Source: an uncultured Porphyromonas sp. (lineage in GTDB: Bacteria; Bacteroidota; Bacteroidia; Bacteroidales; Porphyromonadaceae). From it: a DNA stretch of 64,000 nucleotides. This document shows positions 26,599 through 35,281 of this stretch, one piece after another (the first letter of the stretch is position 1; each line of letters starts with the position of its first letter). The stretch is taken from positions 62,001 through 126,000 of the forward strand of contig NZ_UQJH01000001.1 of the NCBI RefSeq assembly GCF_900541275.1, given 5' to 3'. A model generated the notes under the pieces. The model was not told the origin of the DNA. It searched no databases and saw only the letters and a program-made list of their open reading frames with translations. Both the position numbers and the translations under genes were made by a program.

Positions 26599-27296
26599 CG
26601 CAGTATCTCTTCGCTATCGGGTTTCGGGACCTCGATCACACCGTGATCCATCCTGGCACGGAAAAACATCGCCTCGGGGCTCTTCGGATTGCTCTCAAAG
26701 TCCATGTCATACAGCATCAGCCCGAGATCCCGAGTCTCATCAATGCCCTCGCTGTAAGGGGCATCGGGTATGTAACTGAAGTGGCAACTGAACTCCCGGC
26801 ACCCTAAGTAGGGCATCGAGAAGCACTGCCCTCTGGAGGCACGTCGCTCAAACATCCCTTGGTATTTGCCGGGGCACTCGGACTGCTTCTCGACCTCGCT
26901 CCGTGACTCAAAGTCTCGCCTCGCCTCCTCGGAGCGGTCGGAGACGGGGATGAAGACCTGCCGCGCAAAGATCCTGTACTCTACGTCCCTGAGAATGTAG
27001 GAGGTCCTCTGCTGACGGGCTTCCTCGATAAGTATCTCCTTGCCACCGGGTCGTGCCAGAGCTCCCACTTCGTTGCGCTTGACGGAGATGTGTCTGATCG
27101 GCTTCCGCACTTCGATGCGGCTCACCTCCCAGCGTAAGGCCGGCTTCCATAGGATGGCTTGGAAGATATTGCGTGCTGCCGAGGGGGTGATCACGTCATA
27201 GCTGACGCGCTCCACCTTCAGCTCCGGGCGGGTGAAGCAGGCGAAGTCCCCACTCAGCTCGAGGCAATACTCCTTGGACATTGGTTTTTCTGTCAT
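26595..27296 (-). CDS. cas5: Cas5c (Cas5d), crRNA-processing ribonuclease
   Basis: 233 residues from ATG 27296 (MTEKPMSKEYCLEL); ATG 27281 is an equally possible start, and the longer frame from 27350 would overlap cas3. In type I-C this protein replaces Cas6: it cuts the pre-crRNA in the repeat hairpin and stays on the 5' handle. GDFACFTRPELKVERVSYDV and PSAARNIFQAILWKPALRW are typical. The position after cas3 and the overlap with cas8c are the standard order. Confidence 0.94.
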   Translation of the reverse strand: MTEKPMSKEYCLELSGDFACFTRPELKVERVSYDVITPSAARNIFQAILWKPALRWEVSRIEVRKPIRHISVKRNEVGALARPGGKEILIEEARQQRTSYILRDVEYRIFARQVFIPVSDRSEEARRDFESRSEVEKQSECPGKYQGMFERRASRGQCFSMPYLGCREFSCHFSYIPDAPYSEGIDETRDLGLMLYDMDFESNPKSPEAMFFRARMDHGVIEVPKPDSEEILR

Positions 27297-27327
27297 AGAT
27301 AGTAATGTTGTGATTAGTGTTATTCTC

Positions 27328-29610
27328 TTACGCGGTCTGTGTTTCCTCAACCCAGTGGTTGGAGATGACTACTCCGGCTACACTATCGTAGCAGTTGTCG
27401 TCCACCAAGACCGAGATGAAGTCTTCGCCCCAAGGGATCTGCTCAATATTGCCGTGACCGAGTAGGGTGGTGTAGTCACCCTGTCGGAGGGAGACGCTGT
27501 ACTCCTGCATCCGGTGGTAGTCCTCCCGTGAGAGGATCTCATGGTTGCGGATCTTCCTCACGAGCGCCTTGCCCTCCTCCATATAGGGAACGATGACAGG
27601 GAAGGTCCCCTTGTCATCGATGAGCTTGAAGCGCTCAGCCGCTGACTCAAAATTAATGTCCTCAGGGTCGTCTGTCAGATCTTTTCCAATCCCCTCTGTG
27701 TCGAAGTCTGGGATATCCCTAAAGTACAGGCGGTAATACTTGGCGATCACCTCAGGATCGGTCGGGTCGGCTATTTTATTGGATAGCTTGTGAAGCAGCA
27801 TCTTGGTTGCATTGCAGCCTCGGGCGATATTGCCAAAGGACTTACTGCCATCAGTGAGGCTAAAGACAAAAACCTGTCCGCGCTGCTCCATTTTTCCCTC
27901 ACGATTGCACCGGCCGCCCGCCTGTATGATCGAGCCGAGTCCGGAGTGGGCTCTCCAGACGCAGGGGAAGTCGAGGTCAACCCCTGCCTCGATGAGTTGC
28001 GTAGAGATGACCTTAGTCGGCTCCCCCTCTCTCATACGCTCCTTGATTGTCTCGATCGCCCTTCGTAGGTGTGTAGAGCACATCGATCGCGAGAGGTGGA
28101 TCACCTCGTCTGCCTTGACCTTAGGTATATCTCTAAGGGCGCGGTACACTTGACCGGCGTCCTTTCGGCTATTGACAACGCAGAGGACGGAGTGCTCCGC
28201 AGCCAGTCTCTCGGCCAGCTCCTGCGAGGTCAACATCTGTGGCTCCAAGTGGTAGTCGACACGGTCAAATGGGGCGAAGTACCTCGCATCTCTTGTCACC
28301 AGATCGCCCTTGGTGTCAAGGGGGATGTAGTAGTCTTCCCCATCATTGGGCGAACACAAGTCCTCGTCGTATACCGGCTGAGTGGCACTGCAGCAGAGTA
28401 TGGAGCAGTGAAATGCCCCGGAGAGCGTACTTATGGCTGAGAGTATGGGACTCAGGAAGCCCTCCGGAAGAGCCTGCACTTCATCCATAACGATGACTGA
28501 GTTGGCGATGCTGTGCACCTTTCGACACTTGGCCGGCTTGGAGGCAAAGAGGCTCTCGAAGAACTGGACATTCGTCGTCAGGATGATCGGGGCATCCCAA
28601 TTCTCCGTGAGGAAACTCAGACGGGACATCTGCTCATCGCTTTTATCATCCTCGCCCTGCTGCTCCACCACGACCTCGGAGTGGTGCTCCAGGATATTCT
28701 CTTCGCCAAAGATTTCTCTGAAGACCATTGCTGTCTGAGTGATGATAGAGGTGTATGGGATGACGTAGATGATCCGGTCGTGATGGTTACGGATCGCCAT
28801 CTCAAGCGCCCACGCCATGGAGGAGATGGTCTTACCCGCCCCGGTGGGGAGCGAGAGGGTGTAGATGCCCGGATCACTCTCTGCACCATGGGTCCGACAG
28901 CTCTCTAAGAAGTATGCTCGCGCACGATTGACAGGCGTGTTGGGGGCAGACCTAAAGCTCTCTGTCTTCGCTCTCAGTCGCTCTCGGAGGGTACTTAGTG
29001 AAGCGTAGTTGCCCTTTATCCGTAATCTCTCCGCACTGAGATCCGGAGTCATAAATCGCTCGGTGTCCAGTCGGTCGGCGTCCACAAGTGCGGAGAAGAG
29101 TATGCGGATCGCCATCTGGAGATCGTCGGGCTCGTCCACATCGTCACAATCGGCCGTCTCGAGATCCTCAACGCTTGTTAGCTTCTCACACGCATCGCAC
29201 CACCTCTTGTGCTCTCCGTGGCGCAGCCGTCTCTCCATTTCATTATGATCGTAGAGTCCACGATGATGCCCGCTGATGCAGTAGGCAAGAGTCTCTGCAA
29301 TCATAGGGTCGTCAAATAGTCGCCTTGCCTCAATGGCACCCACTATGGCGTGCGGTGCCTTGGGGGGTACCTTGCCGGATTGGTTAGCTCCGGAGGCAGC
29401 GAGGATGTATCTCTGGAAGTCCGGTCGGTACTTTCCGAAGTCGTGAAGTAGACCGGCGTTGTAAGCTAAGTCTTTCAGCCCACAAGAGTCCTCATCCTCG
29501 TAGATCAGCTCTCGTGCCAGCCTTGCCACGTTAAGGCAATGCTCCTCAATGCTTTGCTCTACAAAGCATCCTTTTCCCTCTTCCCGGATATGAGCTAAAT
29601 GTATTTCCAT
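27328..29610 (-). CDS. cas3: Cas3 nuclease-helicase, type I
   Basis: 760 residues. An HD nuclease domain comes first (EEHCLNVARLA near 22, LLHDFGKYRPDF with His-Asp at 56-57), then an SF2 helicase with Walker A SLPTGAGKT (about 253-261), a DEVQ Walker B at 376-379, and motif VI QAGGRCNREGK. Cas3 is recruited by Cascade to unwind and degrade the displaced target strand. It is the first gene of the cas operon. All key motifs are intact, so interference should be functional. Confidence 0.96.
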   Translation of the reverse strand: MEIHLAHIREEGKGCFVEQSIEEHCLNVARLARELIYEDEDSCGLKDLAYNAGLLHDFGKYRPDFQRYILAASGANQSGKVPPKAPHAIVGAIEARRLFDDPMIAETLAYCISGHHRGLYDHNEMERRLRHGEHKRWCDACEKLTSVEDLETADCDDVDEPDDLQMAIRILFSALVDADRLDTERFMTPDLSAERLRIKGNYASLSTLRERLRAKTESFRSAPNTPVNRARAYFLESCRTHGAESDPGIYTLSLPTGAGKTISSMAWALEMAIRNHHDRIIYVIPYTSIITQTAMVFREIFGEENILEHHSEVVVEQQGEDDKSDEQMSRLSFLTENWDAPIILTTNVQFFESLFASKPAKCRKVHSIANSVIVMDEVQALPEGFLSPILSAISTLSGAFHCSILCCSATQPVYDEDLCSPNDGEDYYIPLDTKGDLVTRDARYFAPFDRVDYHLEPQMLTSQELAERLAAEHSVLCVVNSRKDAGQVYRALRDIPKVKADEVIHLSRSMCSTHLRRAIETIKERMREGEPTKVISTQLIEAGVDLDFPCVWRAHSGLGSIIQAGGRCNREGKMEQRGQVFVFSLTDGSKSFGNIARGCNATKMLLHKLSNKIADPTDPEVIAKYYRLYFRDIPDFDTEGIGKDLTDDPEDINFESAAERFKLIDDKGTFPVIVPYMEEGKALVRKIRNHEILSREDYHRMQEYSVSLRQGDYTTLLGHGNIEQIPWGEDFISVLVDDNCYDSVAGVVISNHWVEETQTA

Positions 29611-29635
29611 CTATAGCATATTAAAGGTCACTTGA

Positions 29636-29665
29636 TAAATCTACCACTATTTTTGATGCGTGCAA
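29636..29665 (-). promoter_or_regulatory. Possible promoter of the cas operon
   Basis: TTG, 19 bp, TAGATTTA on the minus strand, one base off the TAnnTTTG consensus. The box ends 26 bp before the cas3 ATG. Confidence 0.4.
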
Positions 29666-29769
29666 GGATTTTCTTACTCATATTTCATTTGCAGGTTCTA
29701 TCTGCTTTATTCACATGATCTCATTTGCCCGGATGTGGGTACATGGGATGGTGATGGTGTCAGGCATTA

Positions 29770-29815
29770 GGAGCGAGAGGGTGCCACGCTTATCGGCGTG
29801 ACACCCTCTCGCTCC
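29770..29815 (-). terminator. Hairpin downstream of pepO
   Basis: A long inverted repeat (GGAGCGAGAGGGTG with CACCCTCTCGCTCC, extended by CACGC/GCGTG after a one-base mismatch) lies 25 bp past the pepO stop. The T-run is on the plus-strand side, so it is a stem-loop terminator with a weak tail for pepO. Confidence 0.6.
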
Positions 29816-29839
29816 TTTTGATTAATATAGGGGGACGAC

Positions 29840-31885
29840 TTACCAGATCTCCACACGCTCCTCTGGAGCAATGTACATAGAGTCTCCCTCCTGGATACCG
29901 AATGCGGTGTAGAAGGTGTCGATGTTCTTCAGAGTCTGATTGACACGGAATTTACCGAGGCTGTGGACGTCTGTCTTCGTGCGACGGATGATCTCCTCAG
30001 GACGGATATTCTGTCCCCATACGCGGGCATAGCCGAGGTAGAATCTCTGGTCACGGCTGAGCCCATCGATCTCCGGGTACTCCTTGCCATCGGTGGCCTT
30101 GACCATAGCATCGTAGGCGACAAGGAGTCCGCCCTGGTCGGCAATGTTCTCTCCGAGAGTCATCTGACCATTGGCCATCAGCCCGGGCGCTACCTCTACG
30201 CGATCAAACTGAGCGGCGAGCTTCTGCGTGGCAGCGTCGAAGGTCTTCCGATCCTCTTCCGTCCACCAATTCTCCATATTGCCCTTAGCGTCGTAGTTGC
30301 AGCCTTGGTCGTCAAATCCGTGGGTCATCTCGTGACCGATCACGACGCCGATGGCGCCATAATTGACCGCATCGTCTGCATTGAGATTGAAGAAAGGTGG
30401 CTGCAGGATCCCTGCGGGGAAGCAGATCTCGTTGGTTGTCGGATTGTAGTAGGCATTCACCTGATGAGCATTCATCAGCCAACGATCGCGATCGACAGGC
30501 TTCTCGAGGTCGGCGGTGTTGCGACGGGTGAGGAAGGTGCCTACTTCCTTGCTGTAGGCATAGAGCGACTCATTGTTGGTATTCAGTTTCTCAAAGGTGA
30601 GCCACTTGTCGGGGTAGCCGATCTTGACGGTGAAGGCACCCAGCTTCTCCTGCGCCTTTTCCTTAGTTGCGGCGGTCATCCAAGAGAGGTTGTCGATGCG
30701 AGAGCTGAGAGCCGAGACCAGATTATTTACCAGCTCTGTCATACGCTCCTTCGCCTCCGGGGGGAAGTACTTGGCGACATACTGCTTGCCGATCACATCG
30801 CCGAGGCAGTTGTCTACGCGGTTGACGCCCAGCTTCCAGAGGGGCTTCATCTCCTCCTTACCGGCGATCGACTTGCCGTGGAGCGCAAAGGCTGCCTCGC
30901 GGAAGTCGTTGCTGAGGAGATCGCTGGCACCATCAATGAGCTGTCCCTTGAGGAAAAGCTTCAGATCCTCCAGTGAGGTGGCAGCAAACCACTTGTCGAA
31001 GCGGTCGAAGTAGTCCTTCTGTGCGACATTCAGCTCCTTGACCGACTCGTAACCCTCGCGACCATCGATGTAGCGCTTCCAGGGGAAAGTGTGCTGAGCA
31101 TAGAAGTCCTCGAGAGACATTTTATTGTAATTCCGCTGGCTGTCTCTCAGCTCCACCATCGTGTAGAGGATCTTGGAGAGACCTTTCTCTAAGCCAAAGA
31201 GTCGATCAGCCTGTGTCGAAGCCTCCTTCATCCCCACGAGGTCAAAGACGCGGGTAAAGTAGGTGCGGTAGGCCTCCTGATTGCCCTTATAGGCGGCCTC
31301 ATCAGAGTAGTAGTCCGGGACGCCCATCACGAGTCCCGCCTGATAGAGATTGAGGATATTGACGTCGCTGCACTTCTCGTCCGCAGCGACAAAGGTGTTG
31401 AAGAAGGATCCACCGCCCTGGTTGTCAGACTTCGCCATGTAGTCTACGAGCGCATCCTTGTCGGCAAGAGCATCGATCTCTGCGAGGTCATCGAGGATCG
31501 GCTTGGCTCCATCGGACTCCAGCTTAGCGGAGTCGGTGCTGAGTGCGTAGAGGAGGTACGCCTTGGCCTCATCCGTGCCCTCTGTGGCGTCCTTCAGGCT
31601 CTCGATGATCTCGTGTGCAGCCACCTCAGACTTGAGAGACAGCTCATCGAAAGCGCCAAAGCGAGAGTACTCGGGAGTGAGCGGATGAGCCTTCATCCAG
31701 CCACCATTGGCATAGAGGAAGAAATTCTCTCGCGGAGAGACCGTGCGGTCCATGGCGAGCGTGTCGATAGCCGGCACCTGGTCGGCTGCCGCGGTGTCTT
31801 CGGTCTTCTTGTTTCCGTCACAGCCGATGGCGCTGACAGCCAGAAGGGCCATCGCCACAGCGGACGGTACAATACCTTTTTTCAT
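29840..31885 (-). CDS. pepO: PepO-like M13 metalloendopeptidase lipoprotein
   Basis: 681 residues. Signal peptide with lipobox VSAIGC (Cys22). The N-terminal part is the helical neprilysin lobe (TVSPRENFFLYANGGWMKAH). The zinc motif HEMTHGFDDQG is near residue 515 and the third zinc ligand is in GENIADQGGLLVAYDA. The protein ends in the conserved region just after SLGKFRVNQTLKNID. This neprilysin-like peptidase cuts short peptides and supports the peptide-based nutrition of asaccharolytic Porphyromonas. It is monocistronic, with its own TACCTTTG box and 3' hairpin. Confidence 0.94.
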   Translation of the reverse strand: MKKGIVPSAVAMALLAVSAIGCDGNKKTEDTAAADQVPAIDTLAMDRTVSPRENFFLYANGGWMKAHPLTPEYSRFGAFDELSLKSEVAAHEIIESLKDATEGTDEAKAYLLYALSTDSAKLESDGAKPILDDLAEIDALADKDALVDYMAKSDNQGGGSFFNTFVAADEKCSDVNILNLYQAGLVMGVPDYYSDEAAYKGNQEAYRTYFTRVFDLVGMKEASTQADRLFGLEKGLSKILYTMVELRDSQRNYNKMSLEDFYAQHTFPWKRYIDGREGYESVKELNVAQKDYFDRFDKWFAATSLEDLKLFLKGQLIDGASDLLSNDFREAAFALHGKSIAGKEEMKPLWKLGVNRVDNCLGDVIGKQYVAKYFPPEAKERMTELVNNLVSALSSRIDNLSWMTAATKEKAQEKLGAFTVKIGYPDKWLTFEKLNTNNESLYAYSKEVGTFLTRRNTADLEKPVDRDRWLMNAHQVNAYYNPTTNEICFPAGILQPPFFNLNADDAVNYGAIGVVIGHEMTHGFDDQGCNYDAKGNMENWWTEEDRKTFDAATQKLAAQFDRVEVAPGLMANGQMTLGENIADQGGLLVAYDAMVKATDGKEYPEIDGLSRDQRFYLGYARVWGQNIRPEEIIRRTKTDVHSLGKFRVNQTLKNIDTFYTAFGIQEGDSMYIAPEERVEIW

Positions 31886-31923
31886 ACAATGTAGTTATTT
31901 GTTGAGTGATTTTATTCTTTGGA

Positions 31924-31931
31924 CAAAGGTA
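31924..31931 (-). promoter_or_regulatory. -7 box upstream of pepO
   Basis: TACCTTTG on the minus strand, 38 bp before the pepO ATG; no clear TTG at the -33 position. Confidence 0.5.
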
Positions 31932-32014
31932 GGAAATTTTGTCTTTGGAGGTAATACCACTGTTGCCACCCCCGCTCGGCCTTTCTCATCCCTAATAATT
32001 AGATACAACTTTGA

Positions 32015-32045
32015 TTGGAAGAGATGTGGAAAAGTGCTATCTTTG
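32015..32045 (+). promoter_or_regulatory. Promoter of the rplM ribosomal operon
   Basis: TTG, 20 bp, TATCTTTG on the plus strand: full match to the Bacteroidetes pattern. The predicted transcript starts near 32051 and has a leader of about 155 nt. Confidence 0.72.
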
Positions 32046-32050
32046 CACGC

Positions 32051-32206
32051 CGATTATTATCAAGAGGACGGATGTCGAGAGCTCTTGCTTATCCTCGAGG
32101 GGGGCTGCACGCCTACCATGATTAGCAAAGAGATGATTTTTCACAGGCGAGGACTCGTGAGACATCTACCGCTGGATATAACTCAATACTAATAAGTTAC
32201 TGGTAA
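32051..32206 (+). promoter_or_regulatory. Long 5' leader of rplM, possible L13 autoregulatory RNA
   Basis: About 155 nt of untranslated leader with GC-rich complementary blocks (GAGGAC ... ATCCTC) before the rplM ATG. r-protein operons often carry leaders bound by their own first product. The proposal rests on length and position only. Together with the upstream promoter region, 31886-32206 has no gene. Confidence 0.4.
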
Positions 32207-32665
32207 ATGGATACTTTAAGTTATAAGACCATTTCTGCAAATAAGGCAACTGTCGAGGCTGAGTGGCTCCTTGTAGACGCCACGGGACTGCCTATCGGAC
32301 GTCTCTGCAGCGAGATCGCTAAGTTGCTCAGAGGGAAGCATAAGCCTTCCTTCACTCCGCACGTTGATTGCGGTGATAATGTCGTTGTCATCAATGCTGA
32401 CAAGGCCATTATGACCGGTAAAAAGTGGACTGACCGCGTCTATGTACGCTACACCCGCTATCCGGGTGGACAGCGTTTCTCTACTCCTAAGAGAGAGTTT
32501 GAGAAGGGCGGTGCTGATCGTCTCGTCCGTCGTATGGTCGCAGGTATGCTGCCTAAGAACCGCCTCGGCAAGACGCTGATCGATCACCTCTACATCTATG
32601 GAGGTGAGGAGCACGACAAGGCTGCTCAGAAGCCCCGCAAGATCGAATTCCCCAACCTTAAGTAA
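32207..32665 (+). CDS. rplM: Large-subunit ribosomal protein uL13
   Basis: 152 residues, normal length. WLLVDATGLPIGRLCSEIAKLLRGKHK near the start and VRRMVAGMLPKNRLG in the middle are family signatures; it ends in a basic tail. Early 50S assembly protein. It is followed after 15 bp by rpsI, the conserved bacterial pair. Confidence 0.97.
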   Translation: MDTLSYKTISANKATVEAEWLLVDATGLPIGRLCSEIAKLLRGKHKPSFTPHVDCGDNVVVINADKAIMTGKKWTDRVYVRYTRYPGGQRFSTPKREFEKGGADRLVRRMVAGMLPKNRLGKTLIDHLYIYGGEEHDKAAQKPRKIEFPNLK

Positions 32666-32680
32666 GAGAAATAGCATAGC

Positions 32681-33067
32681 ATGGAAGTAATCAATGCACT
32701 CGGCAGAAGAAAAGCATCTGTCGCCCGTGTCTATCTCAAGGAGGGCAGCGGGAAAATTATGATCAATAAGAAGGCTCTTGAGGACTTTTTCCCCAATCCC
32801 TTCCTCATCCGCATCGTGAGACAGCCTCTGGCTCTCCTAGGTGTGGAGGATCGCTACGACATCAATATCAATGTCAATGGCGGTGGTACGACCGGTCAGA
32901 GCGAGGCTTCGCGTCTCGGTATCGCCCGTGCTCTCGTCAAGGTCAATCCTGATGATAAGGCTGCTCTGCGTGCCGCAGGCTTTATGACTCGCGACGATCG
33001 TGTCGTTGAGCGTAAGAAGCCCGGTCAGCCCGGAGCTCGTCGTAAGTTCCAGTTCTCTAAGCGTTAA
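32681..33067 (+). CDS. rpsI: Small-subunit ribosomal protein uS9
   Basis: 128 residues. It starts MEVINALGRRKASVARVYL, contains VNGGGTTGQSEASRLGIARAL, and ends in the classic KFQFSKR tail whose last Arg contacts tRNA in the P site. Same transcript as rplM. Confidence 0.97.
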   Translation: MEVINALGRRKASVARVYLKEGSGKIMINKKALEDFFPNPFLIRIVRQPLALLGVEDRYDININVNGGGTTGQSEASRLGIARALVKVNPDDKAALRAAGFMTRDDRVVERKKPGQPGARRKFQFSKR

Positions 33068-33107
33068 CCTAATCGAGCAGTTCGCTGTAAGACTACGTTT
33101 AGCATCC

Positions 33108-33151
33108 AAGCCTGTGGGATGGGGCTGTATGGCCCCCTACTGCGCAGGCTG
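33108..33151 (+). promoter_or_regulatory. Structured RNA region before rpsB
   Basis: In the 120-bp rpsI-rpsB gap, AGCCTG pairs with CAGGCT and encloses a GGGGC/GCCCC stem. There is no T-run, so it looks more like an rpsB leader element than a terminator. Confidence 0.4.
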
Positions 33152-33187
33152 ATCTCTTAAGATAATCAAGAAGAAAGTAAACGATAT

Positions 33188-34072
33188 ATGTCACAAATAA
33201 CATTTGACCAATTGCTCGATGCAGGCGCACACTTCGGTCACCTTACCCGTAAGTGGAATCCTGCAATGGCTCCATACATCTTTATGGAGCAGAATGGCAT
33301 CCATATCATCGATCTGCACAAGACTGTAGCAAAGATCGACGAGGCATGCGAGGCACTCAAGAAGTTTGCCCAGGAGGGTAAGACTGTCCTCTTTGTCGCT
33401 ACCAAGAGATCGGCTCAGGAGTCGGTAGCGAGGCTTTGCGGAGAGGCAGGCGTCCCCTACGTCACCGAGCGTTGGCTGGGTGGTATGCTGACCAACTTCC
33501 CCACCATCCGTAAGACGGTCTCCAAGATGGATCGTATCGACAGGATGAAGGGGGATGGTGTCTTTGACAACCTCTCCAAGCGTGAGAAGCTACAGATCGA
33601 TCGTCAGCGCGAGAAGCTGGAGAAGAACTTTGGCTCTATCGCCTCCATGAAGACTCTTCCGAGCGCTATCTTTGTCATTGACTCTGTGCGCGAGCATATT
33701 GCTGTGAAGGAGGCTCACCTGCTCGGTATCCCTGTCTTTGCTATCGCTGATACCAATGCGAACCCGCGTGATATCGACTTCCTGATCCCCGCCAATGACG
33801 ACTCTCACGATGGCATCGAGCTGATCGTGGCTGCCGCCTGTGAGGCTATCAAGGAGGGCTCTCAGGAGCGCAAGATCCAGAATACGGATAATGCCGATAG
33901 GGATGGAGACTCTGAGGATGAGAATGGCGAGGGCCGTGGCCGTCGTCGTCGTCGCTTCTCAGGTGTACGCCGTGCAAAGGAAGAGGGCGATGAGAGTGGC
34001 GATCAGGAGACTGAAGCTACTCCCGATGAGATAGAGGGTGATAACGAGAGCGAGACTTCGACTGAGGAGTAA
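33188..34072 (+). CDS. rpsB: Small-subunit ribosomal protein uS2 with charged C-terminal extension
   Basis: 294 residues against roughly 240-260 in many bacteria. The core is standard: LLDAGAHFGHLTRKWNPAM, YVTERWLGGMLTNFPTIRK, and IPVFAIADTNANPRDIDF. From about residue 232 the protein continues into a low-complexity tail with an RGRRRRR cluster followed by Glu/Asp-rich sequence up to STEE. Such a tail is probably disordered. rpsB is followed by tsf, the usual pair, but a terminator-like hairpin lies between them. Confidence 0.96.
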   Translation: MSQITFDQLLDAGAHFGHLTRKWNPAMAPYIFMEQNGIHIIDLHKTVAKIDEACEALKKFAQEGKTVLFVATKRSAQESVARLCGEAGVPYVTERWLGGMLTNFPTIRKTVSKMDRIDRMKGDGVFDNLSKREKLQIDRQREKLEKNFGSIASMKTLPSAIFVIDSVREHIAVKEAHLLGIPVFAIADTNANPRDIDFLIPANDDSHDGIELIVAAACEAIKEGSQERKIQNTDNADRDGDSEDENGEGRGRRRRRFSGVRRAKEEGDESGDQETEATPDEIEGDNESETSTEE

Positions 34073-34145
34073 AGCATCTATCACCTACCCAATCTCCGTG
34101 AGGGTACGCCCACCGATGGCAGACTGCTATCGGTCTTTATGACAC

Positions 34146-34203
34146 TAAGGCCCTCTTGCTTCCATCACATAAGAGGGGGACGCAAGAGGACCTTACTTTT
34201 TTT
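34146..34203 (+). terminator. Terminator or attenuator between rpsB and tsf
   Basis: TAAGG-CCTCTTGC pairs with GCAAGAGG-CCTTA, followed by CTTTTTTT on the plus strand. It is 74 bp after the rpsB stop and 48 bp before tsf, so it may lower tsf expression or be a processing point. Confidence 0.65.
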
Positions 34204-34250
34204 GTTTCAGACAAGCTAATAATCATAACAACTAAACTATATATACAACT

Positions 34251-35075
34251 ATGGCTGTATCGATGAAGGACATCAAGGCACTGCGTGATCTTACCAATGC
34301 AGGTCTTGCTGATATCAAGAAGGCACTCCAGGAGGCTGAGGGTGATCACGACAAGGCTGTCGAGATCCTCCGCAAGCGCGGTCAGGCTATCGCTGCTAAG
34401 CGCTCTGAGCGCACCGCAGAGCAGGGGTGTGTGCTCGCCAAGTACGAGGATGGCTTTGCTGCCATCGTAGCTCTGAAGTGTGAGACTGACTTCGTCTCTG
34501 CGACCGATGGCTTCCGTGGCGTTACTGAGGGTATCCTTGATGTCGCTATGAAGAATAAGCCGAAGTCTCTTGAGGAGCTCCTCACTCTGACGATGGATAA
34601 TGGTCATACGGTAGAGGCTGAGGTGACTCAGCAGTCTGGTGTGACGGGAGAGAAGGTAGAGCTCGGTCACTACGAGTTCATCGAGGCTCCTCACACCTAT
34701 GGCTATATCCACCCCGGAAACATGCTGGCTGCCATTGCAGGATTTAACATTGAGCCCTCTGAGAAGATGGCGAATGAGATCTGTATGCAGATCGCCTCGA
34801 TGAATCCTGTCGCTATCATGCCGGAGGGGGTGACCGAGGAGATCAGACAGCGTGAGCTCGAGATCGCTCGTGACAAGGCTCGTGAGCAGGGCAAGCCCGA
34901 GAACCTCCTCGATCGTATCGCTGAGGGCTCTCTCAATAAGTACTTCAAGGAGAATTGCCTCCTTATGCAGGAGTCTATCCTCGATAGTAAGAAGACTGTG
35001 GAGCAGATCCTCAAGTCTGAGAATAAGGAGCTCACTGTTGTTGACTTTAAGCGCGTCAATCTGAATAAGGACTAA
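34251..35075 (+). CDS. tsf: Translation elongation factor Ts
   Basis: 274 residues. The N-terminal UBA-like motif KALRDLTNAGLADIKKAL and the core segment ALKCETDFVSATDGF are diagnostic. EF-Ts exchanges GDP for GTP on EF-Tu in the cytoplasm. It closes the rplM-rpsI-rpsB-tsf run and is followed by a strong stem-loop. Confidence 0.97.
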   Translation: MAVSMKDIKALRDLTNAGLADIKKALQEAEGDHDKAVEILRKRGQAIAAKRSERTAEQGCVLAKYEDGFAAIVALKCETDFVSATDGFRGVTEGILDVAMKNKPKSLEELLTLTMDNGHTVEAEVTQQSGVTGEKVELGHYEFIEAPHTYGYIHPGNMLAAIAGFNIEPSEKMANEICMQIASMNPVAIMPEGVTEEIRQRELEIARDKAREQGKPENLLDRIAEGSLNKYFKENCLLMQESILDSKKTVEQILKSENKELTVVDFKRVNLNKD

Positions 35076-35132
35076 TTGCTTCGTCCAGTAGGAGGCATTC
35101 TCCGTATGTCGGAGTAGTCTCTTTCGCGTAGC

Positions 35133-35174
35133 TAAAGGGGGCTGTATCGCATATCCGCGGTACAGCCCCCTTAG
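35133..35174 (+). terminator. Terminator after tsf
   Basis: AAGGGGGCTGTA pairs with TACAGCCCCCTT around an inner CGC/GCG stem, followed by AGTTGTTAT. Located 58 bp past the tsf stop. Confidence 0.75.
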
Positions 35175-35216
35175 TTGTTATAGTCTTGAGGAAAAGACCT
35201 AAGCAGATCGGTCCTT

Positions 35217-35260
35217 GCAAAAAGAGTAGGGAGCGGTACTGTATATAGTACCGCTCCCTA
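35217..35260 (-). terminator. Terminator after the C69 dipeptidase gene
   Basis: A perfect 14-bp stem (TAGGGAGCGGTACT with AGTACCGCTCCCTA) and 6-nt loop; on the minus strand it is followed by CTCTTTTTGC. It is 22 bp past the dipeptidase stop and faces the tsf terminator. Confidence 0.85.
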
Positions 35261-35281
35261 CGTAGTTTATACGATATAGGG

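Noticed and set aside
29963..30976. A 337-codon plus-strand frame opposite pepO
   Set aside because: Antisense shadow; pepO has complete M13 motifs.
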